DNA of 6,330 nt from Marinilabiliales bacterium (GCA_002869425.1 PKSZ01000437.1:1-6330), one strand, 5' to 3'. Shown: positions 1-6,299, numbered from the stretch's first letter. A program made the numbers and translations. The notes: a model not told the origin generated them from the letters alone.

Positions 1-1
1 A

Positions 2-118
2 AAGTGGATAAGGATTATCAGGGAAACAAATCCACAAGATTTTAGTATTCCTGAAGATTTTTCAGAAAAATTTTCTCTGGATTTGGATGCGCATATGAAA
101 AAAATGCTTAAACAATAG
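2..118 (+). CDS. C-terminal end of an unidentified protein (5' end outside window)
   Basis: Frame 2 is open from the left edge to a TAG at 116-118 and gives 38 residues. The segment begins KWIRIIRETNPQDF and ends DAHMKKMLKQ. It is charged and hydrophilic, with no membrane segment, and reads like a genuine protein tail: it has mixed composition, an acidic middle (PEDFSEKFSLDLD) and a lysine-rich end. The other two plus frames are less plausible; frame 1 stops at 43-45. It is the only apparent plus-strand gene and converges on the minus-strand cluster, whose last stop codon lies 13 bases away. I do not recognise the family from this fragment. Reading past the TAG would run to a TAA at 224-226 and overlap the opposing gene by about 95 bases, so TAG is taken as the real end. 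Confidence 0.6.
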   Translation, partial: KWIRIIRETNPQDFSIPEDFSEKFSLDLDAHMKKMLKQ

Positions 119-131
119 GGTTTTCCTTTGT

Positions 132-1370
132 TTACATCCAGAAAGTCATGCCGAGAAAGACTGAAGTTGACTCGTTCATATAGAGTTCTTCAGGTAGGTA
201 TCCTTTGGTTTTATATCGTAAATTAAGGTCAAATGAAAATTTTTCCAGCCTGATTTCTTTTTTGGGATTTACAATTAAGTGGGTTGTGATGCTTCCGGAA
301 TATCCCGTAAAACTGTTTTTTGTCTGGAAGTTTAAGTTGGAGGGCTGCTGCCAGATATCAAAAGAAGGACTTATTTCTAACCAACGTAATATGGGAAGGT
401 GGTGAATTTTTATTCCGCCCGCATTGAACCATGCTTGGTTGTTGGCAAATTGCCTGAAGTAGATATGAGTTTTGACTTTGTTTTTGTACGATAACCATAA
501 ATGCTCATCAATAAAATCTCCAAATGGTGCCATATTATAACCCATTCCGGCAGAGAATTTCAGGTTTTTTCCAATTGAAAAATTTGATTTTCCAATTGCC
601 ATCGGATTGAGAATATTCAGTAAGCTTAAACCTGCTACGCGTTTAACATATTTTTCTTCCTGCTTGGTTAAATCACTATGGTTTGTATAGCGATAAAAAT
701 CCATATCGGGTCTGTATAAATGTCTTATGGCTCCATGAACATCGTGACCCACAATGTCTCGTTCAAGTTCGTTGTCTTCTTCTTCAAAATCAAAACTAAC
801 CACCGAAATTACAGACATTGCATAGTAGCTTATATGACTAAATTTGCGTACGAGATATTCCATAAATAGTGTTTCCTGATCTTCTTCATCGAAAGCCGCA
901 AGGGTTTCAGCTCGAAGTGTAAGCATATAGTCCGATTCTAACCCTGCTGTATGCAAACGTATATATTCGGGTAAGTTTTGATCTCTTAATTGTTGAAGTT
1001 GGGCATCTGTAACTCCCGTAACGTATGCAGCACCTTTGTCATTAAAGTAGGGTTGTGAGATTGATCCAATGCCGTTTGCAGTAAGAATACTTCTATGTCC
1101 CTCTTCATGTGTAAGTGGCATAAAAAAGAAAGAGGTAAGAACAAACTGGATAGGCAAAGAAACATAGGGTTTGCAGGCTTTGTTAAGTTCTTTAGACAAG
1201 AATCTGTATGAACTTAAGTAATCCTGGTTCATTTGTCTCATTGTAAATAGTTGAGCTGGGCTATCCTGGATAATGATAGGATAAGAACGCAATGAGTCTT
1301 TTTGACTAAAAGCAATGTTTGAGATGAAAAGGACAAAACTAATTGCTAAAAGGTTATTTCGTAAGTGCAT
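132..1370 (-). CDS. Exported protein with HEEGH metalloprotease-like motif and beta-rich, possibly outer-membrane, C-terminus
   Basis: This 412-residue protein is not one I recognise by name. Residues 1-22 form a signal peptide (basic LRNN, hydrophobic core, AFS|Q cleavage region), which supports the start at 1370. A hydrophobic stretch (about 70-86) runs straight into HEEGH at 88-92, a match to the HExxH zinc-binding pattern in the HExGH form seen in M48 and M50 peptidases. AGLESDY follows at 142-148, a hydrophobic segment lies at about 179-193, and GHDVHGAIRH at 208-217 adds histidines. From about residue 263 to the end the sequence alternates polar and aromatic residues in some seven or eight short strands, with glycine or asparagine turns, ending TFWM. 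That pattern resembles a small outer-membrane beta-barrel. Protease activity and barrel formation are inference; a catalytically dead membrane protein is possible. It is last in the operon and overlaps the upstream lipoprotein gene by 17 nt in another frame. Confidence 0.85.
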   Translation of the reverse strand: MHLRNNLLAISFVLFISNIAFSQKDSLRSYPIIIQDSPAQLFTMRQMNQDYLSSYRFLSKELNKACKPYVSLPIQFVLTSFFFMPLTHEEGHRSILTANGIGSISQPYFNDKGAAYVTGVTDAQLQQLRDQNLPEYIRLHTAGLESDYMLTLRAETLAAFDEEDQETLFMEYLVRKFSHISYYAMSVISVVSFDFEEEDNELERDIVGHDVHGAIRHLYRPDMDFYRYTNHSDLTKQEEKYVKRVAGLSLLNILNPMAIGKSNFSIGKNLKFSAGMGYNMAPFGDFIDEHLWLSYKNKVKTHIYFRQFANNQAWFNAGGIKIHHLPILRWLEISPSFDIWQQPSNLNFQTKNSFTGYSGSITTHLIVNPKKEIRLEKFSFDLNLRYKTKGYLPEELYMNESTSVFLGMTFWM

Positions 1371-1728
1371 TTTCTGTGGCTTTTAATATGGCTTTACTGG
1401 TTGTGGTAGCACCTGTTTGTGCATCGACATTTAAACTTTGTTCTTTGAGAATTCTTGCAATGATGTTTTCTGCTTGCTTTGCTTTTTTTGTAGAGCGATT
1501 GCTTAAAACATTTATGCTGTCTATTTTTTTGTTTGTCACATATACTTCAACTTCGTATTTGAAATCACAATATGTGTATGCACCCTTGTATGTGCCATTA
1601 TCTAATTCGGAGAAATCAACATCCATAATTTCAAGATCTCGTGTAGATTTCATCTCTCTTTTCATCTGTAATGAGCTACATCCGGTTATTGTAATGCAAA
1701 TAATTATTGTTTTAACCAATTGGTTCAT
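1354..1728 (-). CDS. FMN-binding-domain lipoprotein
   Basis: This is a 124-residue lipoprotein. A short N-terminal hydrophobic stretch (about residues 5-16) ends in the lipobox ITGC, so Cys17 is the predicted lipidated residue and the mature protein is membrane-anchored outside the cytoplasm. The body has a short beta-rich segment (NGTYKGAYTYCDFKYEVEVYV, 44-64, then KIDSINVL), followed by a helix and DAQTGATTTS at 102-111. That fits the D-x-x-T-G-A-T core of FMN-binding domain proteins such as NqrC and RnfG, where ApbE transferase attaches FMN to the threonine after the alanine, here Thr108. Family knowledge therefore suggests a covalently flavinylated extracytoplasmic electron carrier; attachment in this protein is inferred. 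No ApbE or Nqr/Rnf subunit is present in the window. The start lies 6 nt after the transporter stop, with an AT-rich leader lacking a Shine-Dalgarno. The end overlaps the next gene by 17 nt. Confidence 0.88.
   Translation of the reverse strand: MNQLVKTIIICITITGCSSLQMKREMKSTRDLEIMDVDFSELDNGTYKGAYTYCDFKYEVEVYVTNKKIDSINVLSNRSTKKAKQAENIIARILKEQSLNVDAQTGATTTSKAILKATENALTK
1396..1425 (-). other. Predicted ApbE-type flavinylation motif in the FMN-binding lipoprotein
   Basis: These codons encode residues 102-111, Asp-Ala-Gln-Thr-Gly-Ala-Thr-Thr-Thr-Ser. In NqrC/RnfG-type proteins the equivalent threonine carries FMN through a phosphoester bond. Thr108 is the candidate acceptor and Asp102 the conserved upstream acid. 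The motif sits near the C-terminus, followed by a helix (KAILKATENAL), as is usual in this domain. The motif is seen directly; the modification is inferred. Confidence 0.75.
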
Positions 1729-1734
1729 AGTTGT

Positions 1735-3189
1735 TTATTTATTATTCTTTTGAATCCAAAATACATTATACACAAATAGCAAAATGGCAGTACCTATACC
1801 TATTCCTGTAAAAATTAGCCAAATATTCGATGGATTATATTTTTCCCAAAGGTGTTGTGTTAATTCAACTTCTGACATGTTTAATTTATCTGCGGCAAGA
1901 TGAAAATAATCGTTGAAAGAAAAATGTTCATTAACTACAGGCATTTTAATTTGCCTGGAAAGCATTTCTGTTTTTACAATCGCTACCTTATCTGCAAATT
2001 TGGTATAAACATCACCAGAAAGATAACCCGCAATAATATTTCCACCAAACATAGGTATAAATGAACATCCCATATACAGTGCTGTTTTATCTTTTGGTGA
2101 GATACGGCCAATATATTCTGTTATTTTGGGAGAACTTGCCATTTCTCCTAATCCAAAAATCAATATGGCAAGAAAGATAAAAAACGGATTATTGGTGAGA
2201 AATGTCAGACCGATACCAATAGCAGAGACGAATATGCCGGAAATCATTGCATTTATTGGTTTGAGTTTCATTACCAAAGAGGAAACCAACAATTGAAACA
2301 TGATGATGTATAGTGCATCAATATTGGTGATCATTTCTGCTTTAATAATACCCTCTTTAGTTCCTACTTGTTCTGCAAGCCATGGCCAAAGCTGATTGAT
2401 AAATTTATACAGTTCATGTGTATCAAACCATTGATCAATAAATACAGGAAGAGAATAAAATAGTTGATTATACATCGACCAAAAGCCTGTAATAAGAACT
2501 AAAAAGACAAGGAATTTCATGTCTTTAAGCGCTAATCCAATATTTCTAAATACTTCTTTTAAGCTTTCGATTAGACTTCTATTATCGATTTTTCTTTTGG
2601 GTTCCTTGAAAAAGAAGATAAGCAGGAAAAAGTTAAGCGAAATGGCGATTGATGAAATAATAAACACAAATGACCAATTATTTTCTCTGGCTACAGAAGC
2701 TACAAAAGGTCCAATAAATGCACCAATATTTACCATCATATAGAAAATGCCAAATCCAATAGAGCTGTTTTTTTCTGTTGTTGTTTTTGCAATGGTTGCA
2801 GAAATTACAGGCTTGAACAGTGCTGCACCAATGGCAAGATAGAGGAATGCAAAAAATACCGACCAAAAAGTGAGGGCCACACCTAATAATAAATAGCCAG
2901 TAGTTAAAATGGAATAAGCTATAATTAGAATTTTTTTGTAACCGAATCTGTCGGCAAGAGCTCCTGTAATAACAGGTAGAAAGTATAGCAGCCCTACAAT
3001 AGGACCCATTATCATTCCTTTTTCAGTTTGTGAAAATCCGAGTGCTCCGGTATCGGTTGATTTGGTAAGATACAGACCGAAGAGCATAAACATACCGTAC
3101 CACGCCCATCTTTCAAATAACTCCATAGTATTTGCAACCCAAAAGGATTGTGGAAACTGACGCAGACCTCTGTTGTTGGTTGATTTCAT
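1735..3189 (-). CDS. POT/PTR-like MFS transporter (probable proton-coupled peptide transporter)
   Basis: This 484-residue inner-membrane protein has about 12 predicted helices (roughly 26-41, 58-78, 87-106, 108-128, 146-166, 172-194, 226-250, 288-308, 313-331, 335-351, 370-391, 455-478). ELFERWAWYG (23-32) matches the ExxER...YG proton-coupling motif of the POT family. GALADRFGYKK (76-86) is MFS motif A. FKP at 125-127 supplies the conserved helix-4 lysine (Lys126). FYMMVNIGAFIGP (149-161) is the PTR2-type signature. GLGEMASSP (346-354) places a glutamate in helix 10, and SPKDKTALYMG (364-374) is also family-like. Known members import di- and tripeptides with protons; the substrate here is inferred. 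Unlike many bacterial POTs, only about 30 residues separate helices 6 and 7, too few for the usual extra helix pair, and helix 7 has YNQ (240-242). A loop of about 63 residues precedes helix 12. The gene starts one base after the yaaA stop. Confidence 0.9.
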   Translation of the reverse strand: MKSTNNRGLRQFPQSFWVANTMELFERWAWYGMFMLFGLYLTKSTDTGALGFSQTEKGMIMGPIVGLLYFLPVITGALADRFGYKKILIIAYSILTTGYLLLGVALTFWSVFFAFLYLAIGAALFKPVISATIAKTTTEKNSSIGFGIFYMMVNIGAFIGPFVASVARENNWSFVFIISSIAISLNFFLLIFFFKEPKRKIDNRSLIESLKEVFRNIGLALKDMKFLVFLVLITGFWSMYNQLFYSLPVFIDQWFDTHELYKFINQLWPWLAEQVGTKEGIIKAEMITNIDALYIIMFQLLVSSLVMKLKPINAMISGIFVSAIGIGLTFLTNNPFFIFLAILIFGLGEMASSPKITEYIGRISPKDKTALYMGCSFIPMFGGNIIAGYLSGDVYTKFADKVAIVKTEMLSRQIKMPVVNEHFSFNDYFHLAADKLNMSEVELTQHLWEKYNPSNIWLIFTGIGIGTAILLFVYNVFWIQKNNK

Positions 3190-3190
3190 A

Positions 3191-3952
3191 TTATCTTGTG
3201 AATACCCATTCGCTTGTTGTGGATAATTCAGAATTATAAAAATATCCTTCGTCAGAAAACGCTTTAATATCTTCTTTATTGGAAAGCTTGTTTTTTATAA
3301 TAAAGGAGGCCATCATTCCTCGTGCTTTTTTTGCATAAATTGTAATTACCTTGTATGTTCCGTTGCGTTCTTCTTTGAAAACAGGCGTTATTACGGGTTT
3401 TGTTAGTTTTTTCTTGTTTATGGTTTTGTAATACTCATTGGATGCAATGTTTATCAAACACTGTAGGCTAGAATTTTCCAATTCTTTTAGGATTTCATCT
3501 GTTATTTTTTCCTGCCAGAACAAGTACAAGTTTTTTTTGTTTGAAACAGAGAGTTTAGTCCCCATTTCCAGACGATATGCCTGGATTAAATCCAACGGTT
3601 TAAGAACTCCATACATTCCTGATAGAATGCGTAAATTGTTTTGTGCATAATCAAGATCAGAAGCCGTAAAATTTTCAGCCTTCATTCCATTGTAAACTTC
3701 TCCCTGAAAAGCAAGCAGGGCTTGTTTGGTAGTGCTTATTTCGGGTTTGGTTTTCCAGGAAAGAAATCTTTTTGCATTGAGTTCGGCAAGTTTTGGTGAA
3801 ATTGACATTAGCTTTTGTAAGTCGTCAGGAGAAAACTTCTTTAATTCCTTTGCTATCTCATTGGCTTCCGATATGTATATAGGAGATGAATAGTTTTTTG
3901 TTTGATTTTGTGCTTCAAAATTTAGTGTTTTTGCAGGAGAAAGAATGATCAT
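3191..3952 (-). CDS. yaaA: Peroxide stress protein YaaA (UPF0246/DUF328 family)
   Basis: The 253-residue product is full length for a family of about 250-260 residues. It opens with the hallmark MIILSPAKTLNFE, and further family blocks follow in order: RFLSWKTKP (62-70), LLAFQGEVYNGM (79-90), LRILSGMYGVLKPLDLIQAYRLEMG (107-131), INIASNEYYK (167-176), VITPVFKEERNG (187-198), YAKKARGMMASFII (206-219) and EGYFYN (235-240). It has no signal peptide or membrane segment, so it is cytoplasmic. In Escherichia coli, YaaA lowers free intracellular iron during hydrogen peroxide stress and limits Fenton damage to DNA and protein; the molecular activity is still not clearly defined. The gene is joined to both neighbours by the same stop-start arrangement, TAA-T-ATG, so translational coupling is likely. 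Its placement between a peptidase and a peptide-type transporter has no obvious functional reason and may simply reflect operon drift. Confidence 0.95.
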   Translation of the reverse strand: MIILSPAKTLNFEAQNQTKNYSSPIYISEANEIAKELKKFSPDDLQKLMSISPKLAELNAKRFLSWKTKPEISTTKQALLAFQGEVYNGMKAENFTASDLDYAQNNLRILSGMYGVLKPLDLIQAYRLEMGTKLSVSNKKNLYLFWQEKITDEILKELENSSLQCLINIASNEYYKTINKKKLTKPVITPVFKEERNGTYKVITIYAKKARGMMASFIIKNKLSNKEDIKAFSDEGYFYNSELSTTSEWVFTR

Positions 3953-3953
3953 A

Positions 3954-5165
3954 TTATTGAACTTTAATGAATTTTCTTCGTGCGCTAACCATTTTTGGAC
4001 CTGTTAATTGAATTATATAAACGCCATGTATGTATGCTTCTAAAGATATTGTGTCAGAATTATGGAACTTCTTTTCTTCCAACTGTTTTCCACTTAGTGT
4101 AAAAATTGACAGGCTATTATAGCCTTGATCTTTGGCATTTATACATATTGTATTTTTTGCCGGATTTGGAAATATGCTAATATTGTTGTCAAGTCCTGTA
4201 TTAAGATTGATCATACCAAGACCGAGACTGTCGTACCTGGCTGGATCATATACTCCAAATGTATATTCTCCAAATCTTAATGTGTCAACAAGTATAAATC
4301 CATAGTTGTTTGCACTTGGTTTGGTAAAATCAATCTCTTGCCAATTGCTTTGTGCGTCAGGCCTGTAAAGAACGCGAATGGCAGAATCTAATATAATTGA
4401 ATCTGAAAATAGCCAGTCATCAATACCTGTATTTGTAGTATTAATGAATTCAAACTGCATAGTGGTTTGAATATCGCCTTCAACAACACCTGTAACATTC
4501 CAGTAATGTTTATCAGAAAGGACTATGCCTTCGAGCGGTTCAATACAATGATCGGGAGCTACATATTTGTGCTCAATTCTCACAAAGGCAGAATCAGATA
4601 AACCCGTAACGCCAAGTCTTGAACCGTAATAGTATGCATAACCTGTGGAAGTAATTTTGTTCTCCCTGTCCAATGAACCATCAGCTAGTTTTTGATTATA
4701 ATCAATCATTAATATTTGGGGTTCAACAGGAAAGCTAACATTAACAGTAGCTTGTTCTCCATCAAACTGTACGGATTCTGTATAAATGTTCCAATCCGGA
4801 CCAAGACAACTTATTTCCAATCTATTGTTGTCAGCATAGTTTGTTCTTTCAAAGATTTTTTGTTTTAGATCAATGGATACATCATAAGACCCGGCATTGT
4901 TGGTTACTGTATAATCCATGATTTTATATGTTAGATGACCAGGGTTAAAAATCCAGGCATCAAAAAATCCATTCATATCAATACCTGTGTAATCTGTTAA
5001 AAAATCCCTGTATTGTTCAGAACTAACATCGGTAAATGCAAACTCTTGCAAAAATGCTTTTGTTGCATCAAAAAATACGGAATCACCCAAATATCCTCTC
5101 ATGCTGTGAATAGCTAAAGCCCCTTTATCATAAGTTGTTGTACCGTACGTAACATCATGAGGCAT
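3954..5165 (-). CDS. C-terminal fragment of the M1 metallopeptidase: catalytic tyrosine, beta region and T9SS sorting domain
   Basis: This is the downstream part of the interrupted peptidase, 403 residues from an ATG that immediately follows the TAG. TYGTTTYDKGALAIHSMRGY (6-25) is the M1 segment carrying the catalytic tyrosine (Tyr12 here, Tyr390 of the joined protein). A helical stretch follows to about residue 73, including FFDAWIFNPGHLTY (67-80), where M1 catalytic domains normally close. Residues of about 80-320 are beta-rich and not assigned to a named domain. Residues 328-403 form the T9SS tail. The fragment has no signal peptide, so alone it could not reach the type IX secretion system. 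The TAG-ATG contact could allow re-initiation, but a stand-alone gene is unlikely because the fragment begins in the middle of a catalytic domain. Confidence 0.8.
   Translation of the reverse strand: MPHDVTYGTTTYDKGALAIHSMRGYLGDSVFFDATKAFLQEFAFTDVSSEQYRDFLTDYTGIDMNGFFDAWIFNPGHLTYKIMDYTVTNNAGSYDVSIDLKQKIFERTNYADNNRLEISCLGPDWNIYTESVQFDGEQATVNVSFPVEPQILMIDYNQKLADGSLDRENKITSTGYAYYYGSRLGVTGLSDSAFVRIEHKYVAPDHCIEPLEGIVLSDKHYWNVTGVVEGDIQTTMQFEFINTTNTGIDDWLFSDSIILDSAIRVLYRPDAQSNWQEIDFTKPSANNYGFILVDTLRFGEYTFGVYDPARYDSLGLGMINLNTGLDNNISIFPNPAKNTICINAKDQGYNSLSIFTLSGKQLEEKKFHNSDTISLEAYIHGVYIIQLTGPKMVSARRKFIKVQ
3957..4184 (-). other. Type IX secretion system C-terminal sorting domain (type A-like)
   Basis: The last 76 residues of the peptidase have the layout of Por-secretion-system tails: ISIFPNPAKN near the start (the typical YPNPA-like block), SLSIFTLSGKQL in the middle (the V-D-x-x-G-K-x-V-like strand), then GVYIIQLTG and a basic end RRKFIKVQ. 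In known systems this domain directs a periplasmic intermediate through the outer membrane and is usually removed by a sortase-like protease before surface attachment. The domain is intact despite the upstream stop. Confidence 0.85.
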
Positions 5166-6299
5166 CTAACTTAGTGCAAAATATCCTCCATCTTCAATAT
5201 GCGCATATTCTAATACATCCTTAAGCAAGTTGATGATATTAAGATCTGCTGCTTCTTTTCCGTATACTTCTTCAGTAAAAGTAAACTCAGTAAAAGAAGC
5301 CCAACCTTCATTGATCCACATTTCTTTTTCATGATGACAAGTAATCAGATCTCCAAACCAGTGATGTGCCAGTTCATGAGCATAAAGTGTTTCATAATTC
5401 AGGCCACCGTCAATTGCAAAGCGAGGATAAGCAATATTGGTTGCATGTTCCATTGCGCCACCATTAAACGGAACGGATACATAGCCTACTCTTGGCCATT
5501 CATATGGACCAAACTTGTCTTCAAAAATTGATAGTGTTGTTTTTAGCTTAGCAAATGAGGAAACCGCTTTTTGGCTATCTGCTGGCTGTACATAAATAAA
5601 TATAGGAATCTGTCCGTTTATTCCATTAAAAGTATCTTCTATAGCAATGTATTCTCCAACAGCAACTGATGAAAGATATGTAGGTATCTCTTCATTCAGT
5701 TCCCAAAAAAAAGTTTTTGTATCGTTGCCATTATCAACAACATTCTGCAAGATTCCTCCACAAACAGCAGTGTGATTAGATTTTACTGTGACCTCAAAAT
5801 TGTAGCTTGCTCTATCGATAAAATCATCAAGACAAGGATACATAACTCTTCCATAATTGTGTGGATTGTCAATCATGGCCACTCCAATATTGTAAGCATA
5901 TGAGTTTGTCCAGTAGAAACCACCCCAGCCTCCTGGTTCAGATATGGGATGACCGTGATAAAAAATGTCAAGATAGAATGTGTCTTGCTGAGAATATGTG
6001 GATGGCAGGTTTATGTATAATACCTCATTGTTGTGTATGAAATTACATTGAGTGGCAGAATTGATTTTTACAGAGTCAGTAGTTAATTCGGTAAGGTCCA
6101 GACTTAAAGAGTTTATACTCATTTTCGGGGTTATTTTCAGGCTGGCTTTTCCTGTCAGAATTTGATTGTTAAAATCTGTAAAATCTAAAACCAGATTATA
6201 ATTTAAGACATCAATAGTATCACTTTTAAGGGATTGAGCCATTGTAATATATTGAAGTAATATAAGGCACGAAAAAAGAACAAAAGCAATTTTTTTCAT
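5166..6299 (-). CDS. N-terminal fragment of the M1 metallopeptidase: signal peptide and zinc site
   Basis: This is the upstream part of the interrupted peptidase, 377 residues ending GYFALS before TAG. MKKIAFVLFSCLILLQYITMAQS is a signal peptide with likely cleavage at Ala21-Gln22, as is common in Bacteroidota, and it fixes the start at 6299. An N-terminal beta domain (about 25-220) contains YPCLDDFIDRASY (154-166), a known M1 block. The catalytic domain supplies GGAMEH (280-285), HELAHHWFGD (308-317) with zinc ligands His308 and His312 and base Glu309, and Glu331 in NEGWAS. If translation stops here, the product keeps all zinc ligands but lacks the catalytic tyrosine, the rest of the catalytic domain and the sorting tail, so it would probably be unstable, inactive and retained in the periplasm. 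That consequence is inferred. Confidence 0.85.
   Translation of the reverse strand: MKKIAFVLFSCLILLQYITMAQSLKSDTIDVLNYNLVLDFTDFNNQILTGKASLKITPKMSINSLSLDLTELTTDSVKINSATQCNFIHNNEVLYINLPSTYSQQDTFYLDIFYHGHPISEPGGWGGFYWTNSYAYNIGVAMIDNPHNYGRVMYPCLDDFIDRASYNFEVTVKSNHTAVCGGILQNVVDNGNDTKTFFWELNEEIPTYLSSVAVGEYIAIEDTFNGINGQIPIFIYVQPADSQKAVSSFAKLKTTLSIFEDKFGPYEWPRVGYVSVPFNGGAMEHATNIAYPRFAIDGGLNYETLYAHELAHHWFGDLITCHHEKEMWINEGWASFTEFTFTEEVYGKEAADLNIINLLKDVLEYAHIEDGGYFALS
5307..5378 (-). other. M1 peptidase zinc-binding site HExxH-18-E
   Basis: These codons encode His308-Glu309-Leu-Ala-His312 through Glu331. The spacing of 18 residues between the second histidine and the glutamate is the standard gluzincin M1 arrangement, with HHWFGDLIT and MWINEGWASF as the flanking family blocks. 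All ligands are present, so the zinc site itself is not degraded. Confidence 0.92.

Larger units (their letters stand above)
3954..6299 (-). pseudogene. Secreted M1-family zinc metallopeptidase with T9SS tail, interrupted by an in-frame TAG
   Basis: Two adjacent open frames lie in exactly the same reading phase, separated only by one TAG codon (5166-5168). Read through, they form one protein of 781 codons with a complete M1 order: signal peptide, N-terminal beta domain with YPCLDD (154-159), GGAMEH (280-285), HELAH (308-312), the third zinc ligand in NEGWAS (Glu331, 18 residues after the HExxH), the transition-state tyrosine in TYDKGA (Tyr390), a beta-rich region and a C-terminal T9SS sorting domain. 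The Glu331-Tyr390 spacing is close to that in E. coli PepN. No frameshift or second stop occurs elsewhere. The intact enzyme would be exported, anchored or released at the cell surface, and would trim amino acids from peptides. The stop is most simply a recent nonsense mutation or a sequencing error; programmed readthrough is less likely. It is first in the visible operon. Confidence 0.8.

Noticed and set aside
56..77. AT-rich inverted repeat (TTTTTC/GAAAAA) near the end of the plus-strand gene as a terminator
   Set aside because: The stem is about five A-T-dominated pairs, lies well inside the coding frame and is not followed by a proper T-run after the stop. The 13-base gap between the convergent genes also holds no hairpin.
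205..405. Plus-strand open frame of 66 codons
   Set aside because: It is antisense to the beta-rich C-terminus of the HEEGH protein, with no leader or recognisable motif. Similar short antisense frames at 2519-2743, 3438-3650 and 5331-5531 were dropped for the same reason.
1343..1753. Plus-strand open frame of 136 codons with hydrophobic content
   Set aside because: It lies antisense over the whole FMN-binding lipoprotein gene, which has a lipobox and a clear flavinylation motif. A hydrophobic antisense frame is a common by-product of AT-rich coding sequence.
2678..2866. Minus-strand open frame of 62 codons inside the transporter gene
   Set aside because: It is an alternative frame within a conserved part of the transporter (FKP and FYMMVNIG region), and its cysteine/tryptophan-rich product has no recognisable feature.
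3954..5165. Downstream peptidase fragment as an independent gene
   Set aside because: It begins in the middle of an M1 catalytic domain, has no signal peptide although it ends in a T9SS tail, and is in exact phase with the upstream half.
5166..5168. TAG reassigned to an amino acid in this organism
   Set aside because: The plus-strand gene at the left edge ends in TAG (116-118), and reading through it would overlap the opposing gene by about 95 bases. No suppressor tRNA is visible. All other complete genes end in TAA, so the window cannot settle the question, but reassignment is not the simplest explanation.
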